A model generated the notes under the pieces. That model was not told the DNA's origin and did not search any database. It saw nothing but the letters and a program-made list of their open reading frames with translations. This document shows, one piece after another, positions 17,774 to 27,408 of a stretch of 64,000 nucleotides of DNA. The stretch comes from Halolamina pelagica. GTDB lineage: Archaea > Halobacteriota > Halobacteria > Halobacteriales > Haloferacaceae. The stretch covers positions 2,046,001 through 2,110,000 of the forward strand of contig NZ_LGUC01000001.1 in assembly GCF_001307315.1 (NCBI RefSeq). The letters are read 5' to 3'. Each line of letters starts with the position of its first letter. Position 1 is the first letter of the stretch. A program made the translations under genes and the position numbers.

Positions 17774-18313
17774 CTAGGAGAGGTGGCTTGCGATGTCGGC
17801 TTCCGTGATGATCCCCACCGCCTCGCCGCCGTCGGTGACGATCACGGCCTTGTAGTGGTCGAGCAGGTTCCGGACCTCGTCGACGGTCGCGTCGGCGCCG
17901 ACGGTCGGGAACGACTCGCTCATCACCTCGGCGACGGGCAGGTCGCCGACGTTCTCGCCGGCGTGGACCACGTCGGACTGGGAGATCGAGCCCACGGGGA
18001 CGCCGTTCTGGATCACCGGCAGCTGTGAGTACGCCTCCTCGTCCATCAGCTCCACGGCGTCGGTGACCGAGTCGTCCGGCCCGACGTTGACGACGTCCTC
18101 GTGCATCAGGTCCACCGCGCGGACGACCTCGCCCTCGGCCTCGTCGAGCGCTTCGACGATGCGCCGGAGCGTCGAGAGCCGCGGGTCCACGTCGTCGTTC
18201 TCGACGCGGGCGATCAGCGGCTGGGACACGTCCGCCCGCTCCGCCAGCGCGGACTGGGTCAGCCCGACCGCGTTCCGCCGCTCGCGTAGGTCCTCGGGTG
18301 TCGGCAGCTCCAT
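17774..18313 (-). CDS. XRE-type HTH + two CBS domains regulator
   Basis: A 179-residue protein. Residues about 8-60 form a Cro/C1-type helix-turn-helix (RNAVGLTQSALAERADVSQPLIARVENDDVDP). Two CBS domains follow (about residues 68-120 and 125-178) with VNVGPDDSVTDAVELM, GVPVGSISQSDVV, and EAVGIITEADIASHL. CBS pairs bind adenine nucleotides or SAM, so the protein likely links energy state to transcription. This fusion is widespread in euryarchaea; targets are not known. ATG at 18313 precedes a standard N-terminus. Convergent with purM, with a 37-base gap. Confidence 0.93.
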   Translation of the reverse strand: MELPTPEDLRERRNAVGLTQSALAERADVSQPLIARVENDDVDPRLSTLRRIVEALDEAEGEVVRAVDLMHEDVVNVGPDDSVTDAVELMDEEAYSQLPVIQNGVPVGSISQSDVVHAGENVGDLPVAEVMSESFPTVGADATVDEVRNLLDHYKAVIVTDGGEAVGIITEADIASHLS

Positions 18314-18457
18314 GCGGGGGAATAACTACGGGTAATTTGAAAGCGTTTCGGAAGAACACTCGGCAGCGAGCGCGCAGTTTTCGGCGCCACACGACCACGG
18401 CGAGGCGCTCCGAGACTGCGCGACGGGACGCGCAGGCGGTCGCCAGCCGTGGCCGGC

Positions 18458-18826
18458 TTACTCCGCGGCCTGTTCGTCGTCCGCTTCGGTCTCGATCGTC
18501 TGGATGACTTCGAGGGGCACGTCACGGAGCGCGCCACCGACCTCGCTTTTGGCGATGCGGGTGGCGTGCTCCTCGTTCTCGGCGTTGAAGATGTCGATCT
18601 CCAGGACGAGGCCCACCAGCGCGGTGCCGGCGGCGATGAACGCGGAGTCGAACGGCTCGCCACAGGCCGGGCAGTCGGTCAGGCCGACCTCGACGTCGAC
18701 GTACTCCTTGTCCGCCTCGTTGAGTCGGCGGCCCGACTCCGAGACGGCGACGCCGATGGCGTCGTCGATATCTTCGACGTCTCGCACGAGCCACGCAGCC
18801 TCCATCACGACGTGATAGTTGCTCAT
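18458..18826 (-). CDS. DUF555 (UPF0212) protein
   Basis: A 122-residue member of the archaeal UPF0212 family. It begins SNYHVVMEAAWLVRDVEDIDDAIGVAVSE, has a single CPAC metal-like pair (DCPACGEPFDSAF, about residue 51), a central hydrophobic strand TALVGLVLEIDIFNAENEEHATRIA, and an acidic tail. Function is unknown; the two cysteines alone would not complete a zinc site, so dimer-shared metal is possible. Start ATG at 18826 fits the family exactly. It is separated by 73 bases from the GtrA-type gene downstream on the same strand. Confidence 0.9.
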   Translation of the reverse strand: MSNYHVVMEAAWLVRDVEDIDDAIGVAVSESGRRLNEADKEYVDVEVGLTDCPACGEPFDSAFIAAGTALVGLVLEIDIFNAENEEHATRIAKSEVGGALRDVPLEVIQTIETEADDEQAAE

Positions 18827-18899
18827 ACTGGGACGAGTAGCCTGCGGACGTTAACTCCAGCGAAGCGCGACGAGGAGTTGCTGGCGGCTCGACCGACTC

Positions 18900-19328
18900 T
18901 CAGGTCCGTCCCCACGTCCACTTCGCGTCGAAGAAGTAGCGGTAGACGCCGCTGATGAGGATCCCGGCCGCGTTCGCCAGCAGGTACTGAATCCCCAGCC
19001 AGTCGACCAGCGCGTACAGCACCGCCAACTGGATCGGAATGGCCGTCCCGCGCACGACGTTCGTCTTCACCAGCCCGGTGAGGTACTCCGACCAGCCGGT
19101 GTTCTGCATCGCCGCGAACGTCCAGGCGTTGTTGAGCACGTACGTCATGACGATCGTGATCTCGATCGCGACGGTCGCGCCCAGGAGGTAGTTCACGCCG
19201 CCGGAGTCGACGAACAGCCAGAGCAGCAGCATCTGCACGCCGGCCGTCGTCGCGCCGACGATGACGTAGCGCCTGAGTCGAACGGCGAGCGGGCCGCTCA
19301 GGAGGCTGCGGAGAAACGAGCGAATCAT
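18900..19328 (-). CDS. GtrA-family membrane protein
   Basis: A 142-residue protein with four predicted membrane helices: YVIVGATTAGVQMLLLWLFVD, YLLGATVAIEITIVMTYVLNN, TAIPIQLAVLYALVDWLG and YLLANAAGILISGVYRYFF. The first helix's FxxVG and the N-N-x-W-T-F motif (LNNAWTF) are GtrA hallmarks. GtrA proteins are associated with movement of polyprenyl-linked sugars across membranes. It starts directly after the sulfatase stop (ATG at 19328, stop at 19329-19331), so the pair is an operon and may work on surface glycans. Confidence 0.9.
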   Translation of the reverse strand: MIRSFLRSLLSGPLAVRLRRYVIVGATTAGVQMLLLWLFVDSGGVNYLLGATVAIEITIVMTYVLNNAWTFAAMQNTGWSEYLTGLVKTNVVRGTAIPIQLAVLYALVDWLGIQYLLANAAGILISGVYRYFFDAKWTWGRT

Positions 19329-20787
19329 CTAGCGGTAACCCAGCGCCTCGAGTCGGTTCTCCAGGTCCGCGTCGACGCCGTCCTCCTCGGGCCCGGCCGC
19401 GGTGTCCGCCTCGGCGGCGGCACGCAGCAGGTCGGCGTGGGCGTCGACGATGGGAGCGAACTCGGCCATCACGTCCGCCTGCTCGGGGTCGGATCCGTCG
19501 CCAGATTCGTCTGCTGGGTCGGGTCGTCGGGACGGTGGTAGAGCTCGGTCGCCTCGGCATCGCCGGCGTCGTCGGCCGTGACGTTCTCGACGTAGGTCCA
19601 GTCGCGGCCCCGGACGCTCACCAACAGGTCGCCGTCGTCGAGCGATCGCGGGATGGGCTGGCTGGTCACCTCCTCACCGCGGACCGTCACGGAGACGACG
19701 GGCTCGTCCGCCGGCTCCTCGCCGTCGAGCACGCTCGGGGCGACGCTCGACCCGGTCCAGGCCGCCGGCACGTCGACGCCGAGCAGGTCGGTCACGGTCG
19801 GGGGAATCGCGTCGAGGCCGACCTGCCCCTCGATCCGCGCGCCGTCGGCGCCGGGGACGTCGACGATCAGGGGACGTTGATCAGTTCGTCGTACAGCTTG
19901 GGGTAGTGTGCGAGGTGACCGTGCTCCTGGAACTCCTCGCCGTGGTCGCCGGCGACGACGACCGCCGTCTCGTCGTCGACGCCCGCGGCCTCCAGGGAGT
20001 CGAGCACGCGGCCGACGCTGGCGTCGACCTGTCGGACCACCGCCTGGTACAGCGTGCGGAGATCCCGCAGCGTCCGGTCGCCGACGTTCCAACCCAGCCC
20101 AGTCCGCGTGTGGGCGTGGATCATCCGGTGGGTGCCGAGCAGGCCGTCGGACACTTCGCGGATGTACCGCGGCGCCGGGACGTAGGGCGTGTGGGCGTCC
20201 ATGTAGTGGATCCAGAGGAAGAACGGCTCCTCCGTGTCCTCGATGAAGTCGGTCGCGGCGTGTTCCACGTCGAACATCCGCGAGGTGTCCAGGAACGGAC
20301 GCTCGTCGGTGCCGCCGCGGAGCCACGAGCCGAACCGCCGCACGGGCGAGGTGGCCAACTGGAGCCACGCCTCGACGGTCGGGTGGGTGGCGAGATACTT
20401 GCTGTAGATGCTCGACCCCACGCTGGCGACGAACGGTTCGAACTCGTCGAAGCCGTCGTCGTACCCCCAGTGGGAGGTGAGAAAGCCGTTGGCGGCGTTG
20501 AACCCCGCCGTGGCGAACCCCGCCGCCGAGAGCGCCTCCGCGAGCGTCGTCGCGTCCTCGACGCCGATACGCCCGTTGTCGGCGAACACGGGCCGCGAGG
20601 ACAGGATCGACGGGAACGAGAAGGGTGTCCAGTTGCCGGTAGCGAACGCGCGGTCGAACGTCGTCCCCCGGTCGGCCAGGTCGTCGAGCACGGGCGTGTG
20701 GCGGTCGTCGTCGTAGGCGCCGAGCGCGTCGGCACGGAGCGAGTCGACCGTGACGAGGACGACGTTCGAGAGGTCGGTGTCGGTCAT
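19329..20787 (-). CDS. Sulfatase / alkaline-phosphatase superfamily hydrolase (two frameshifts as sequenced)
   Basis: Restoring one base in the G4 run at 19870-19873 and one in the G4 run at 19485-19488 gives a 486-residue sulfatase-family protein. Features: VLVTVDSLRADALGAY (metal Asp), TPFSFPSILSSR (serine-type version of the C/S-x-P-S-R nucleophile motif), WIHYMDAHTPYVP, VVVAGDHGEEFQEHGHL (metal site), and after the first shift LIVDVPGADG and DLLGVDVP. Haloarchaeal relatives modify or remove sulfate or phosphate groups, or transfer phosphate headgroups, often near glycosylation genes. A GtrA gene follows at once. The C-terminus after both repairs ends LENRLEALGYR. Confidence 0.85.
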
Positions 20788-20958
20788 GATGGGTCCCCGA
20801 CTGCGAACGGGTACTGTCGATTCCCGCTGACAGACGGGAACGACGCGTCGGACGGGTATATACGTACTACGCGACGGCCCGGGGCTAAAAGTACCACTAT
20901 CCCGCGGTCGCGTTCGGCCGCCGAGTTACACACGTGAGTGGAGGATCCGGACCGGTGG

Positions 20959-20973
20959 TTACGAAATTCGTAA
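20959..20973. promoter_or_regulatory. AT-rich palindrome in the sulfatase/carB divergent region
   Basis: Perfect inverted repeat TTACGAA-A-TTCGTAA (7-bp arms, 1-base centre) in the 249-bp gap between the divergent sulfatase (start 20787) and carB (start 21037). It lies about 45 bases upstream of the carB TATA-like TTATTA (21007-21012). Its AT richness stands out against the surrounding GC-rich sequence. The layout suggests a dimeric repressor or activator site, but no cognate factor is identified. Confidence 0.5.
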
Positions 20974-21005
20974 ACCTGCTTCGGAACTCGTAGCTATTCG
21001 CCGAG

Positions 21006-21036
21006 CTTATTACGATACGCGTATTCCGATGGGGTA
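21006..21036 (+). promoter_or_regulatory. carB core promoter and ATACGCGTAT palindrome
   Basis: The TATA-like CTTATTACG at 21006-21014 lies about 27 bases before the ATG at 21037, so the message is probably leaderless. A perfect 10-bp palindrome, ATACGCGTAT (21015-21024), sits between TATA box and start, where a bound protein would block initiation. The start codon has no Shine-Dalgarno site. Confidence 0.5.
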
Positions 21037-24000
21037 ATGACGGATACCGGCAGTGACGACGGAGCGACGAACGCCCCGGAACCAGTCACAGACGGCGGCG
21101 ACACGGGCGCCGACCGGACGATCCTGCTGATCGGGAGCGGCCCGATCCAGATCGGGCAGGCCGCGGAGTTCGACTACTCCGGCGCGCAGGCCTGCCGCGC
21201 GCTGCAGGAGGAGGGCGCCGAAGTGGTGCTCGTCAACTCAAACCCGGCGACGATCATGACCGACCCCGAGACGGCCGACCGGGTGTACGTCGAGCCGATC
21301 ACGCCTGACGCCATCGCCGAGGTGATCCGGAAGGAGAACCCGGACGGCGTCATCGCCGGCTTGGGCGGCCAGACCGGGCTGAACGTCACCGCCGAACTCG
21401 CCGAACAGGGCGTCCTCGAGGAGCACGACGTGGAGATCATGGGGACGCCGCTGGACACGATCTACGCCACCGAGGACCGCGATCTGTTCCGCAAGCGGAT
21501 GGAGGATCTGGGCCAGCCCGTTCCGAAATCGACGACGATCACCCTCGACGAGGACGAGTCGGCGACGGAGCTCGACGAGGCCGCCCTGCGTGAGCGCGTC
21601 GAGGCTGGCGTCGAGGCCGTCGGTGGCCTCCCGGTGATCGCCCGCACGACGTACACGCTGGGTGGCTCAGGATCCGGCGTCGTCGGCGAGATGGACGAAC
21701 TGCTCGAGCGCACGCGCAAGGGACTGCGCCTCTCACGTAACGACGAGGTGCTCCTCACCGAGTCGATCTCGGGCTGGGTCGAACTCGAGTACGAGGTGAT
21801 GCGCGACGCCGGCGACTCCTGCATCATCATCTGCAACATGGAGAACCTCGACCCGATGGGGATCCACACCGGCGAGTCGACGGTCGTCACGCCCTCGCAG
21901 GTGATCCCCGACGACGGCCACCAGGAGATGCGCGACGCGGCGCTCGAAGTGATCCGCGATCTGGGGATTCAGGGCGGCTGTAACATCCAGTTCGCCTGGC
22001 GCGACGACGGCACGCCCGGCGGCGAGTACCGCGTCGTCGAAGTGAACCCCCGCGTCTCCCGCTCCTCGGCGCTGGCGTCGAAGGCGACGGGCTACCCGAT
22101 CGCCCGCGTCACCGCGAAGGTCGCGCTGGGCAAGCGCCTCCACGAGATCGACAACGAGATCACCGGCGAGACGACCGCCGCCTTCGAGCCCGCGATCGAC
22201 TACGTCGTCACCAAGGTGCCGCGCTGGCCCCTCGATAAGTTCCCCGAGACCGACTTCACGCTCTCGACGGCGATGAAGTCGACCGGGGAGGCGATGTCGA
22301 TCGGCCGCACGTTCGAGGAGAGCCTGCTGAAGGCGCTCCGGAGCTCCGAGTACGACCCGGCGGTCGACTGGACCGCGGTCGACGACGACGAACTCGCGGA
22401 GTCGTACCTCGTCAGGCCGAGCCCCGATCGCCCCTACGCGATGCTCGAGGCGTTCGTCCGCGGCTTCTCCGTCGAGGAGGTCGCCGATCTCACCGGGATC
22501 GAGGACTGGTACGTCGAGCGCTTCAAGCACGTCGCCGACGCGGCGATCGAGGCGGCCGACGGCGACTACACTGCGGCCGCCGAGGTGGGGTTCACCGACA
22601 ACGAGATCGCCGCCATCGCCGGCGGCGAGTTCCCGGACACGCACGCGTCCTGGCTGCCGGCCTCCGAGCCGGCCGTCGCCGACGGCGCGCCGGCAGCCGC
22701 TGACGGGGGCGAGACGGTGCCGGCGACGCCCCAAGAGATCGCGAGCGAGACGCCGGATCGCTCGTTCAAGCAGGTCGACACCTGCGCGGGCGAGTTCGCG
22801 GCGTCGACGCCGTACTACTACTCCGCGCGCCGCCCCGAACTGTTCGACGATCCGGGCGCGGCGAGCGAACTGCAGATCGACACCGACGTCGAGAGCGTCG
22901 TGGTCGTCGGCGGCGGCCCGATCCGCATCGGGCAGGGCGTCGAGTTCGACTACTGTGCGGTGCACGCGGTCCGTGCGCTGGAGGAACTGGGCATCGACGC
23001 CCACGTGGTGAACAACAACCCCGAGACGGTGTCGACGGACTACGACACCTCCGACGGGCTGTTCTTCGAGCCGATCACGGCCGAGGAGATCGCCGACGCG
23101 ATCGAGGCGACCGACGCCGACGGCGTGATGGTCCAGTTCGGTGGGCAGACCTCCGTCGACGTGGGCGAGCCGCTGGAGGCGGAGCTCGACCGCCGCGGGC
23201 TCGACTGTGAGATCCTCGGCACCGGCGTCGACGCGATGGACCTCGCGGAGGACCGCGACCGCTTCAACCGCCTGCTGGCCGAGCGCGGGATCGAGCAGCC
23301 GGCCGGCGGCTCGGCGACCAGCGAGGCCGAGGCGCTCGATCTCGCCCACGAGATCGGCTACCCCGTGCTCGTCCGCCCCTCCTACGTGCTCGGCGGGCGC
23401 GCGATGGAGGTCGTCCACAGCGACGACGAGCTCTGTGAGTACGTCGAGGAGGCCGTCCGCGTCTCCCCGAGAAACCGATCCTGGTCGACTCGTTCCTCGA
23501 GGACGCCGTGGAGCTGGACGTCGACGCCGTCAGCGACGGCGAGGACGTGCTGATCGGCGGCGTGATGGAACACGTCGAGAGCGCGGGCGTCCACTCGGGC
23601 GACTCCGCCTGCGTGATCCCCCGCGCTCGCTCGACGACGAGACGCTGACCCGCGTCCGCGAGGTCGTCGAGGAGATCGCCGAGTCGCTCTCGACGGTCGG
23701 CCTGCTGAACGTCCAGCTGGCGGTGCAGGAGGGCGACGACGGGCCGACCGTCTACGTGCTCGAAGCGAACCCGCGCTCCTCGCGCACCGTCCCGTTCGTC
23801 TCGAAGGCGACGGGCGTCCCGATCGCCAAGCTCGCCGCCCGCGCGATGGCCGGCGAGTCGCTGGCCGAGATCGACGCCGCCGAGCAGATCCCCGAACAGC
23901 CGAGCGTGAAGGAGGTCGTGCTGCCGTTCGACCGCCTGCCGGACTCGGACCCGCGTCTCGGCCCGGAGATGAAGTCCACCGGCGAAGTGATGGGCACCGC

Positions 24001-24373
24001 CGACAGCTTCGGCGCGGCCTACGGGAAGGCACAGATCGCCGCCGACAACGAGATCCCCGAGTCCGGCACGCTCGCGGTCGACGGCGACTGGCCCGCGGCC
24101 GTGATCGACGAGTTCACGGAGTATCTCGACGCGATCGACCCCGACGACCTCGACGCGGCGCTCAAGGAGGGCCGCGTCGACTTCCTGCTGTCGACGGAGC
24201 GAGACAGCCTCAGGACGGCCGTCGACGAGGAGATCCCCTACCTCTCGACGGAGGCGTCGGCCCGCGCGGCGCTCGCAGCGCTCGAAGCCGGCGCGGAGGC
24301 CGACGGCTCGTTGGCGGGCGTCGACGTGGCCGCGCTCTCTGATCGCCCGACGCGCGAGGAGAACTGGGGCTGA
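21037..24373 (+). CDS. carB: Carbamoyl-phosphate synthase large subunit (two frameshifts as sequenced)
   Basis: Carbamoyl phosphate synthase large chain, making carbamoyl phosphate from glutamine-derived ammonia, bicarbonate and two ATP for arginine and pyrimidines. Repairs at the C4 run 23465-23468 and C5 run 23618-23622 give 1112 residues with both ATP-grasp halves. First half: [52 protein letters not shown]. Second half: [54 protein letters not shown]. The oligomerisation domain contains a low-complexity Ala/Asp/Gly insert (residues about 545-565). The final allosteric (MGS-like) domain is very short, ending at NWG, so it looks reduced. No carA is adjacent. Both breaks remove a C from a C run. 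Confidence 0.93.
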
Positions 24374-24390
24374 ACGCGCGGCGCTGCTCG

Positions 24391-25212
24391 CTACTCGAGC
24401 TTGTTGAGCGCCTCGAAGAACTCCGTGTCCGGTCCGGCCAGCCGGATCGGCGTGTCGGCGGTCCGGATCGTCACCGTCGTCGGCGGCTCCGGGCTCCGTG
24501 TCACGCGGCCATCGACGATCACGTGCGCCTCCGGTGCGCCCGCGAGTCGAACCGTTATCTCGCTATCGAGTCCCACCGCGAGCGGCGGCATCCCCGACTC
24601 GGCACACATCTCGTTCAGGACCACCGCCTCGGCCTCGGGATGAACCAGCGGCCCGCCCTCCGAGAGGTTGTACGCGGTCGACCCCGTCGGCGTCGCCGCG
24701 AGGACGCCGTCGGCCCGGCCGGAGGAGAACAGCGAGCCGTCGACTCGGGTCTCGAGGTCGATCCCGCCGGCTGGGCCACGCTGGGCACCCTGCAGCACGA
24801 TCTCGTTCACGGCGGCGGGGCTCACCCAGTCGTCGCCCTCGGCGACCAGCCGGGGCGCCTCCCGAACCGTGAGCTCCCCGGCGCGGAGCGCCTCGACCTC
24901 GTTCAGCACGGCCTCGACCGCCTCCTCCGGCCCGATCGCGTTGAGGAAGCCCACCTCACCCAGATTGATGCCGACGATCGGCGTGTCGCCGACGCCGCGG
25001 GCCGCGAACAGGAACGTCCCGTCGCCGCCGATCGCGACGACGAGATCACACGCGTCCATCGCCGACACCGGATGGCCCGACTGCTCGTGCGCCTCGGCCG
25101 TGGCTTCGTCCAGCCACACCTCCACATCGGCGTTCTGGAGACGGTCACGGATGTCCGCCGCCAGGAACGACGCCCGCCTGTTGCCTCGCCTCGCGACGAT
25201 ACCGACCAGCAT
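24391..25212 (-). CDS. nadK: NAD(+) kinase
   Basis: A 273-residue ATP-NAD kinase making NADP. GGDGTF is at residues 62-67 in VVAIGGDGTFLFAARG. Further family blocks are GINLGEVGFLNA, the NE pair in AAVNEIVLQGA, and the substrate loop FSSGRADGVLAATPTGSTAYNLSEGGPLVHP. ATG at 25212 (MLVGIVARRGN) fits the family; a longer frame to 25269 adds no conserved sequence. It converges with carB, 17 bases apart. Confidence 0.95.
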   Translation of the reverse strand: MLVGIVARRGNRRASFLAADIRDRLQNADVEVWLDEATAEAHEQSGHPVSAMDACDLVVAIGGDGTFLFAARGVGDTPIVGINLGEVGFLNAIGPEEAVEAVLNEVEALRAGELTVREAPRLVAEGDDWVSPAAVNEIVLQGAQRGPAGGIDLETRVDGSLFSSGRADGVLAATPTGSTAYNLSEGGPLVHPEAEAVVLNEMCAESGMPPLAVGLDSEITVRLAGAPEAHVIVDGRVTRSPEPPTTVTIRTADTPIRLAGPDTEFFEALNKLE

Positions 25213-25335
25213 GGGTCGCGGTTCCAACCCCGCCGTCAAAAGCGCGCGGATACGCCACGCCACGGACAACCTTCATTTGCGGGCGCGCCGAGTGTTCGAT
25301 AATGACCGGCCGCCTCGGGGGGTGGACACGCCCAC

Positions 25336-26643
25336 ATGAGCGACGACGAGGAGGAAGACTGGTTCGAGCGCGCGATGCGCGAGGCCGAGACGGCGTCCGA
25401 GGAGGAGTCGGACGACGAGAGCCCGTCGGACGCAACCGACGAGGGGCCGACCGACGACGGGGCAGCGACCGAAGCGCCGGACGGCGACGAGGGGCCGACC
25501 GACGACGGGGCAGCGACCGAAGCGCCGGACGGCGACGAGGGGCCGACCGACGACGGGGCAGCGACCGAAGCGCCGGACGGCGACGAGGCGCCGGACGACG
25601 AACCGCCGGAGGAGAGCTCGGTGTCGGGCCCCTTCGGCGAGAGCGGCGAGAGCGGTGCGGGGCCCGAAAGCGACCCGTTCGACGGCGACAGTCGGGGCGG
25701 AGGGATCGGCACGGAGTCCGATCCATTCGGCGGCGTCGCCGGCAGCCGCGAGCGGACGGACCAGACAGACCCGTTCGGTGATGCCCCCGGGTTCGGCGAG
25801 GAGGCCGGAGCTGCCGAGCAGGGAACCGACGACGCGTCGGGCGGATTCGGCGGCGGTGGGTTCGGCGGCGACGACGGCGGGTTCGGCGACAGCAGCGACT
25901 TCGGCGGCGGGCAGGAGTCGTTCGAGGACGCCGAGCTCGACTCCGACATCGATCGCATCAACGTCGGCATCGAGGGGCTGGACGAGATGATCCTCGGCGG
26001 CGTCCCCCAGCGCTCGCTGATGGTGGCAATCAGTTCCGCCGGGACCGGGAAGACCACGTTCGGCCTCCAGTTCCTGACCGAGGCGCTCGAGGACGAAGGG
26101 CGGGGGATCTACATCACGCTGGAGGAGTCCCGAGAGGCGATCCTCTCGACTGCCGAGGAGAAGGGCTGGCCGTTCCGCCAGTGGCGCGACGAGGGCCGCC
26201 TCGCCATCGTCTCGATGGACCCGATCGAGATGGCGAACTCGCTGTCGTCGATCCGGAACGACATCTCGCGGCTGGTCGAGGAGTTCAACGCCGACCGACT
26301 CGTGCTCGACTCGGTGTCGCTGCTGGAGATGATGTACGACCACCCGGCCCAGCGCCGATCGGAGGTGTTCGACTTCGCGCGCTCGCTCAAGCGGGCGGGC
26401 GTGACGACGATGCTCACCTCAGAGGCCAGCAGCGACGACGCCTACACCTCGCGGTACGGGATCATCGAGTACCTCGTCGACGCGGTGTTCATCCTCCAGT
26501 ACGTGCGCCCCTCGGACTTCCGGGAGACCCGACTCGCCGTCGAGATCCAGAAGATCCGGGACGCGAACCACTCCCGCGAGACGAAGCCCTACGAGATCAC
26601 CAACGAGGGGATCTCGGTGTACCGGCAGGCGAACATCTTCTGA
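25336..26643 (+). CDS. KaiC-like RecA-superfamily ATPase with disordered repeat N-terminus
   Basis: A 435-residue protein. Residues 1-200 are low-complexity: acidic DEEE leader, three perfect 16-residue repeats (units of EGPTDDGAATEAPDGD, about residues 35-82), then Gly/Phe/Asp-rich sequence. The ATPase domain (residues 205-435) is KaiC-like: INVGIEGLDEMILGGVPQRSLMVAIS, Walker A SSAGTGKTT with an unusual SSAG lead-in, Walker B-type DRLVLDSVS, and EASSDDAYTSRYGIIEYL. Single-domain archaeal KaiC-like ATPases act in signalling, with regulator partners; the C-terminus QANIF is typical. ATG at 25336. Downstream is a DUF2391 gene on the same strand, 102 bases on. Confidence 0.9.
   Translation: MSDDEEEDWFERAMREAETASEEESDDESPSDATDEGPTDDGAATEAPDGDEGPTDDGAATEAPDGDEGPTDDGAATEAPDGDEAPDDEPPEESSVSGPFGESGESGAGPESDPFDGDSRGGGIGTESDPFGGVAGSRERTDQTDPFGDAPGFGEEAGAAEQGTDDASGGFGGGGFGGDDGGFGDSSDFGGGQESFEDAELDSDIDRINVGIEGLDEMILGGVPQRSLMVAISSAGTGKTTFGLQFLTEALEDEGRGIYITLEESREAILSTAEEKGWPFRQWRDEGRLAIVSMDPIEMANSLSSIRNDISRLVEEFNADRLVLDSVSLLEMMYDHPAQRRSEVFDFARSLKRAGVTTMLTSEASSDDAYTSRYGIIEYLVDAVFILQYVRPSDFRETRLAVEIQKIRDANHSRETKPYEITNEGISVYRQANIF
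25438..25581 (+). repeat. 48-bp tandem repeat, three identical copies, in-frame
   Basis: Three perfect copies (25438-25485, 25486-25533, 25534-25581) inside the KaiC-like gene, each encoding the same 16 residues (DEGPTDDGAATEAPDG). The period is a multiple of three, so copy number can change without breaking the protein. DNA identity across copies implies recent expansion. Confidence 0.95.
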
Positions 26644-26745
26644 CCGTCCGGGTCGCCGTCTACCGGGTGACTCGGTCGGCGCCGGCGGTGATCGTCGACC
26701 CTCGAAAGCCGTCGGAGTAAAGGCGCCGGACGGCGTCGCGGAACT

Positions 26746-27179
26746 ATGACCAGTTTCGCGCGGCGGCTGTTTCGGCGGCTGTTCAACCGCCAGTTCCGGC
26801 CGGCCGACGTGGCCCAGCAGATCGTCGGCGGCTTCCTGCTCGCGGGGCCGTTCGTCGTGACCGAGGAGGTCTGGGTGCTGGCGGGAGTGATGGGCCCCGC
26901 TCAGTGGGCGGTGACGGTGACGATGGTGTTCGCCATCGGCTGGGGGCACTCTACCGCGCCGACAGCGACCGCGATGCCGACGACGAGACGGAGGTCGCCG
27001 GCATCCCGTATCGGTTCCTGACGCTGATGGTGGTTTCCTTCGGCTCGGTGCTCGCGCTGGCGTTCAGTTTCGCCGCGCCGGAGGCGTTCGGCGCGGACAG
27101 CTACCAGACCGCCAAGGCGGTGAGCATCGGCGCCGTCTTCGCGGTCGTCGGGGCCGCCACCGCCGACAGCGTGTTCTAA
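26746..27179 (+). CDS. DUF2391 family membrane protein (frameshifted as sequenced)
   Basis: Adding one G to the G5 run at 26942-26946 gives 144 residues with four hydrophobic helices: QIVGGFLLAGPFVVTEEVWVL, QWAVTVTMVFAIGWGALY, FLTLMVVSFGSVLALAFSFA and AVSIGAVFAVVGAATADSVF. The ATG 26746 start (MTSFARRLFRRLFNRQF) has a basic leader and the second half reads on after the break to TAA at 27179. It matches the DUF2391/TIGR02587-type integral membrane family; function unknown. It follows the KaiC-like ATPase on the same strand. Confidence 0.78.
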
Positions 27180-27198
27180 CCGTCGACGGCGCGTGACC

Positions 27199-27222
27199 GC
27201 TCGCGGCCTCCGTGCCGCGAGC
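27199..27222. other. Perfect 9-bp-stem hairpin after DUF2391 gene
   Basis: GCTCGCGGC / GCCGCGAGC with loop CTCCGT, centred about 30 bases after the DUF2391 stop. Such hairpins can protect mRNA ends or mark termination zones, but haloarchaeal termination usually uses T-runs and none follows here. The rest of the 229-bp gap up to the GNAT gene holds no gene; GAGTTAAATCCCC about 25 bases before the GTG at 27409 may be its TATA element. Confidence 0.35.
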
Positions 27223-27408
27223 ACGGAACTCGATGCCGTCGACGTGTGAGAACCACCGCCGGCGCGTGACCTGCCGCGCGCTCCGTCGGGCGACGCCGAC
27301 CGACCGCGTCGCGGCGTCGGCCGGCCGCGTCGGTCCGCCGTACTCCCCCGGTTTCCACCCCCTACCGACGACGGAGTTAAATCCCCGTCACGACTACTGC
27401 CGCCAAGC

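Noticed and set aside
27199-27222. Bacterial-type rho-independent terminator
   Set aside because: The stem is strong but no T-run follows, and archaeal termination does not rely on this design.
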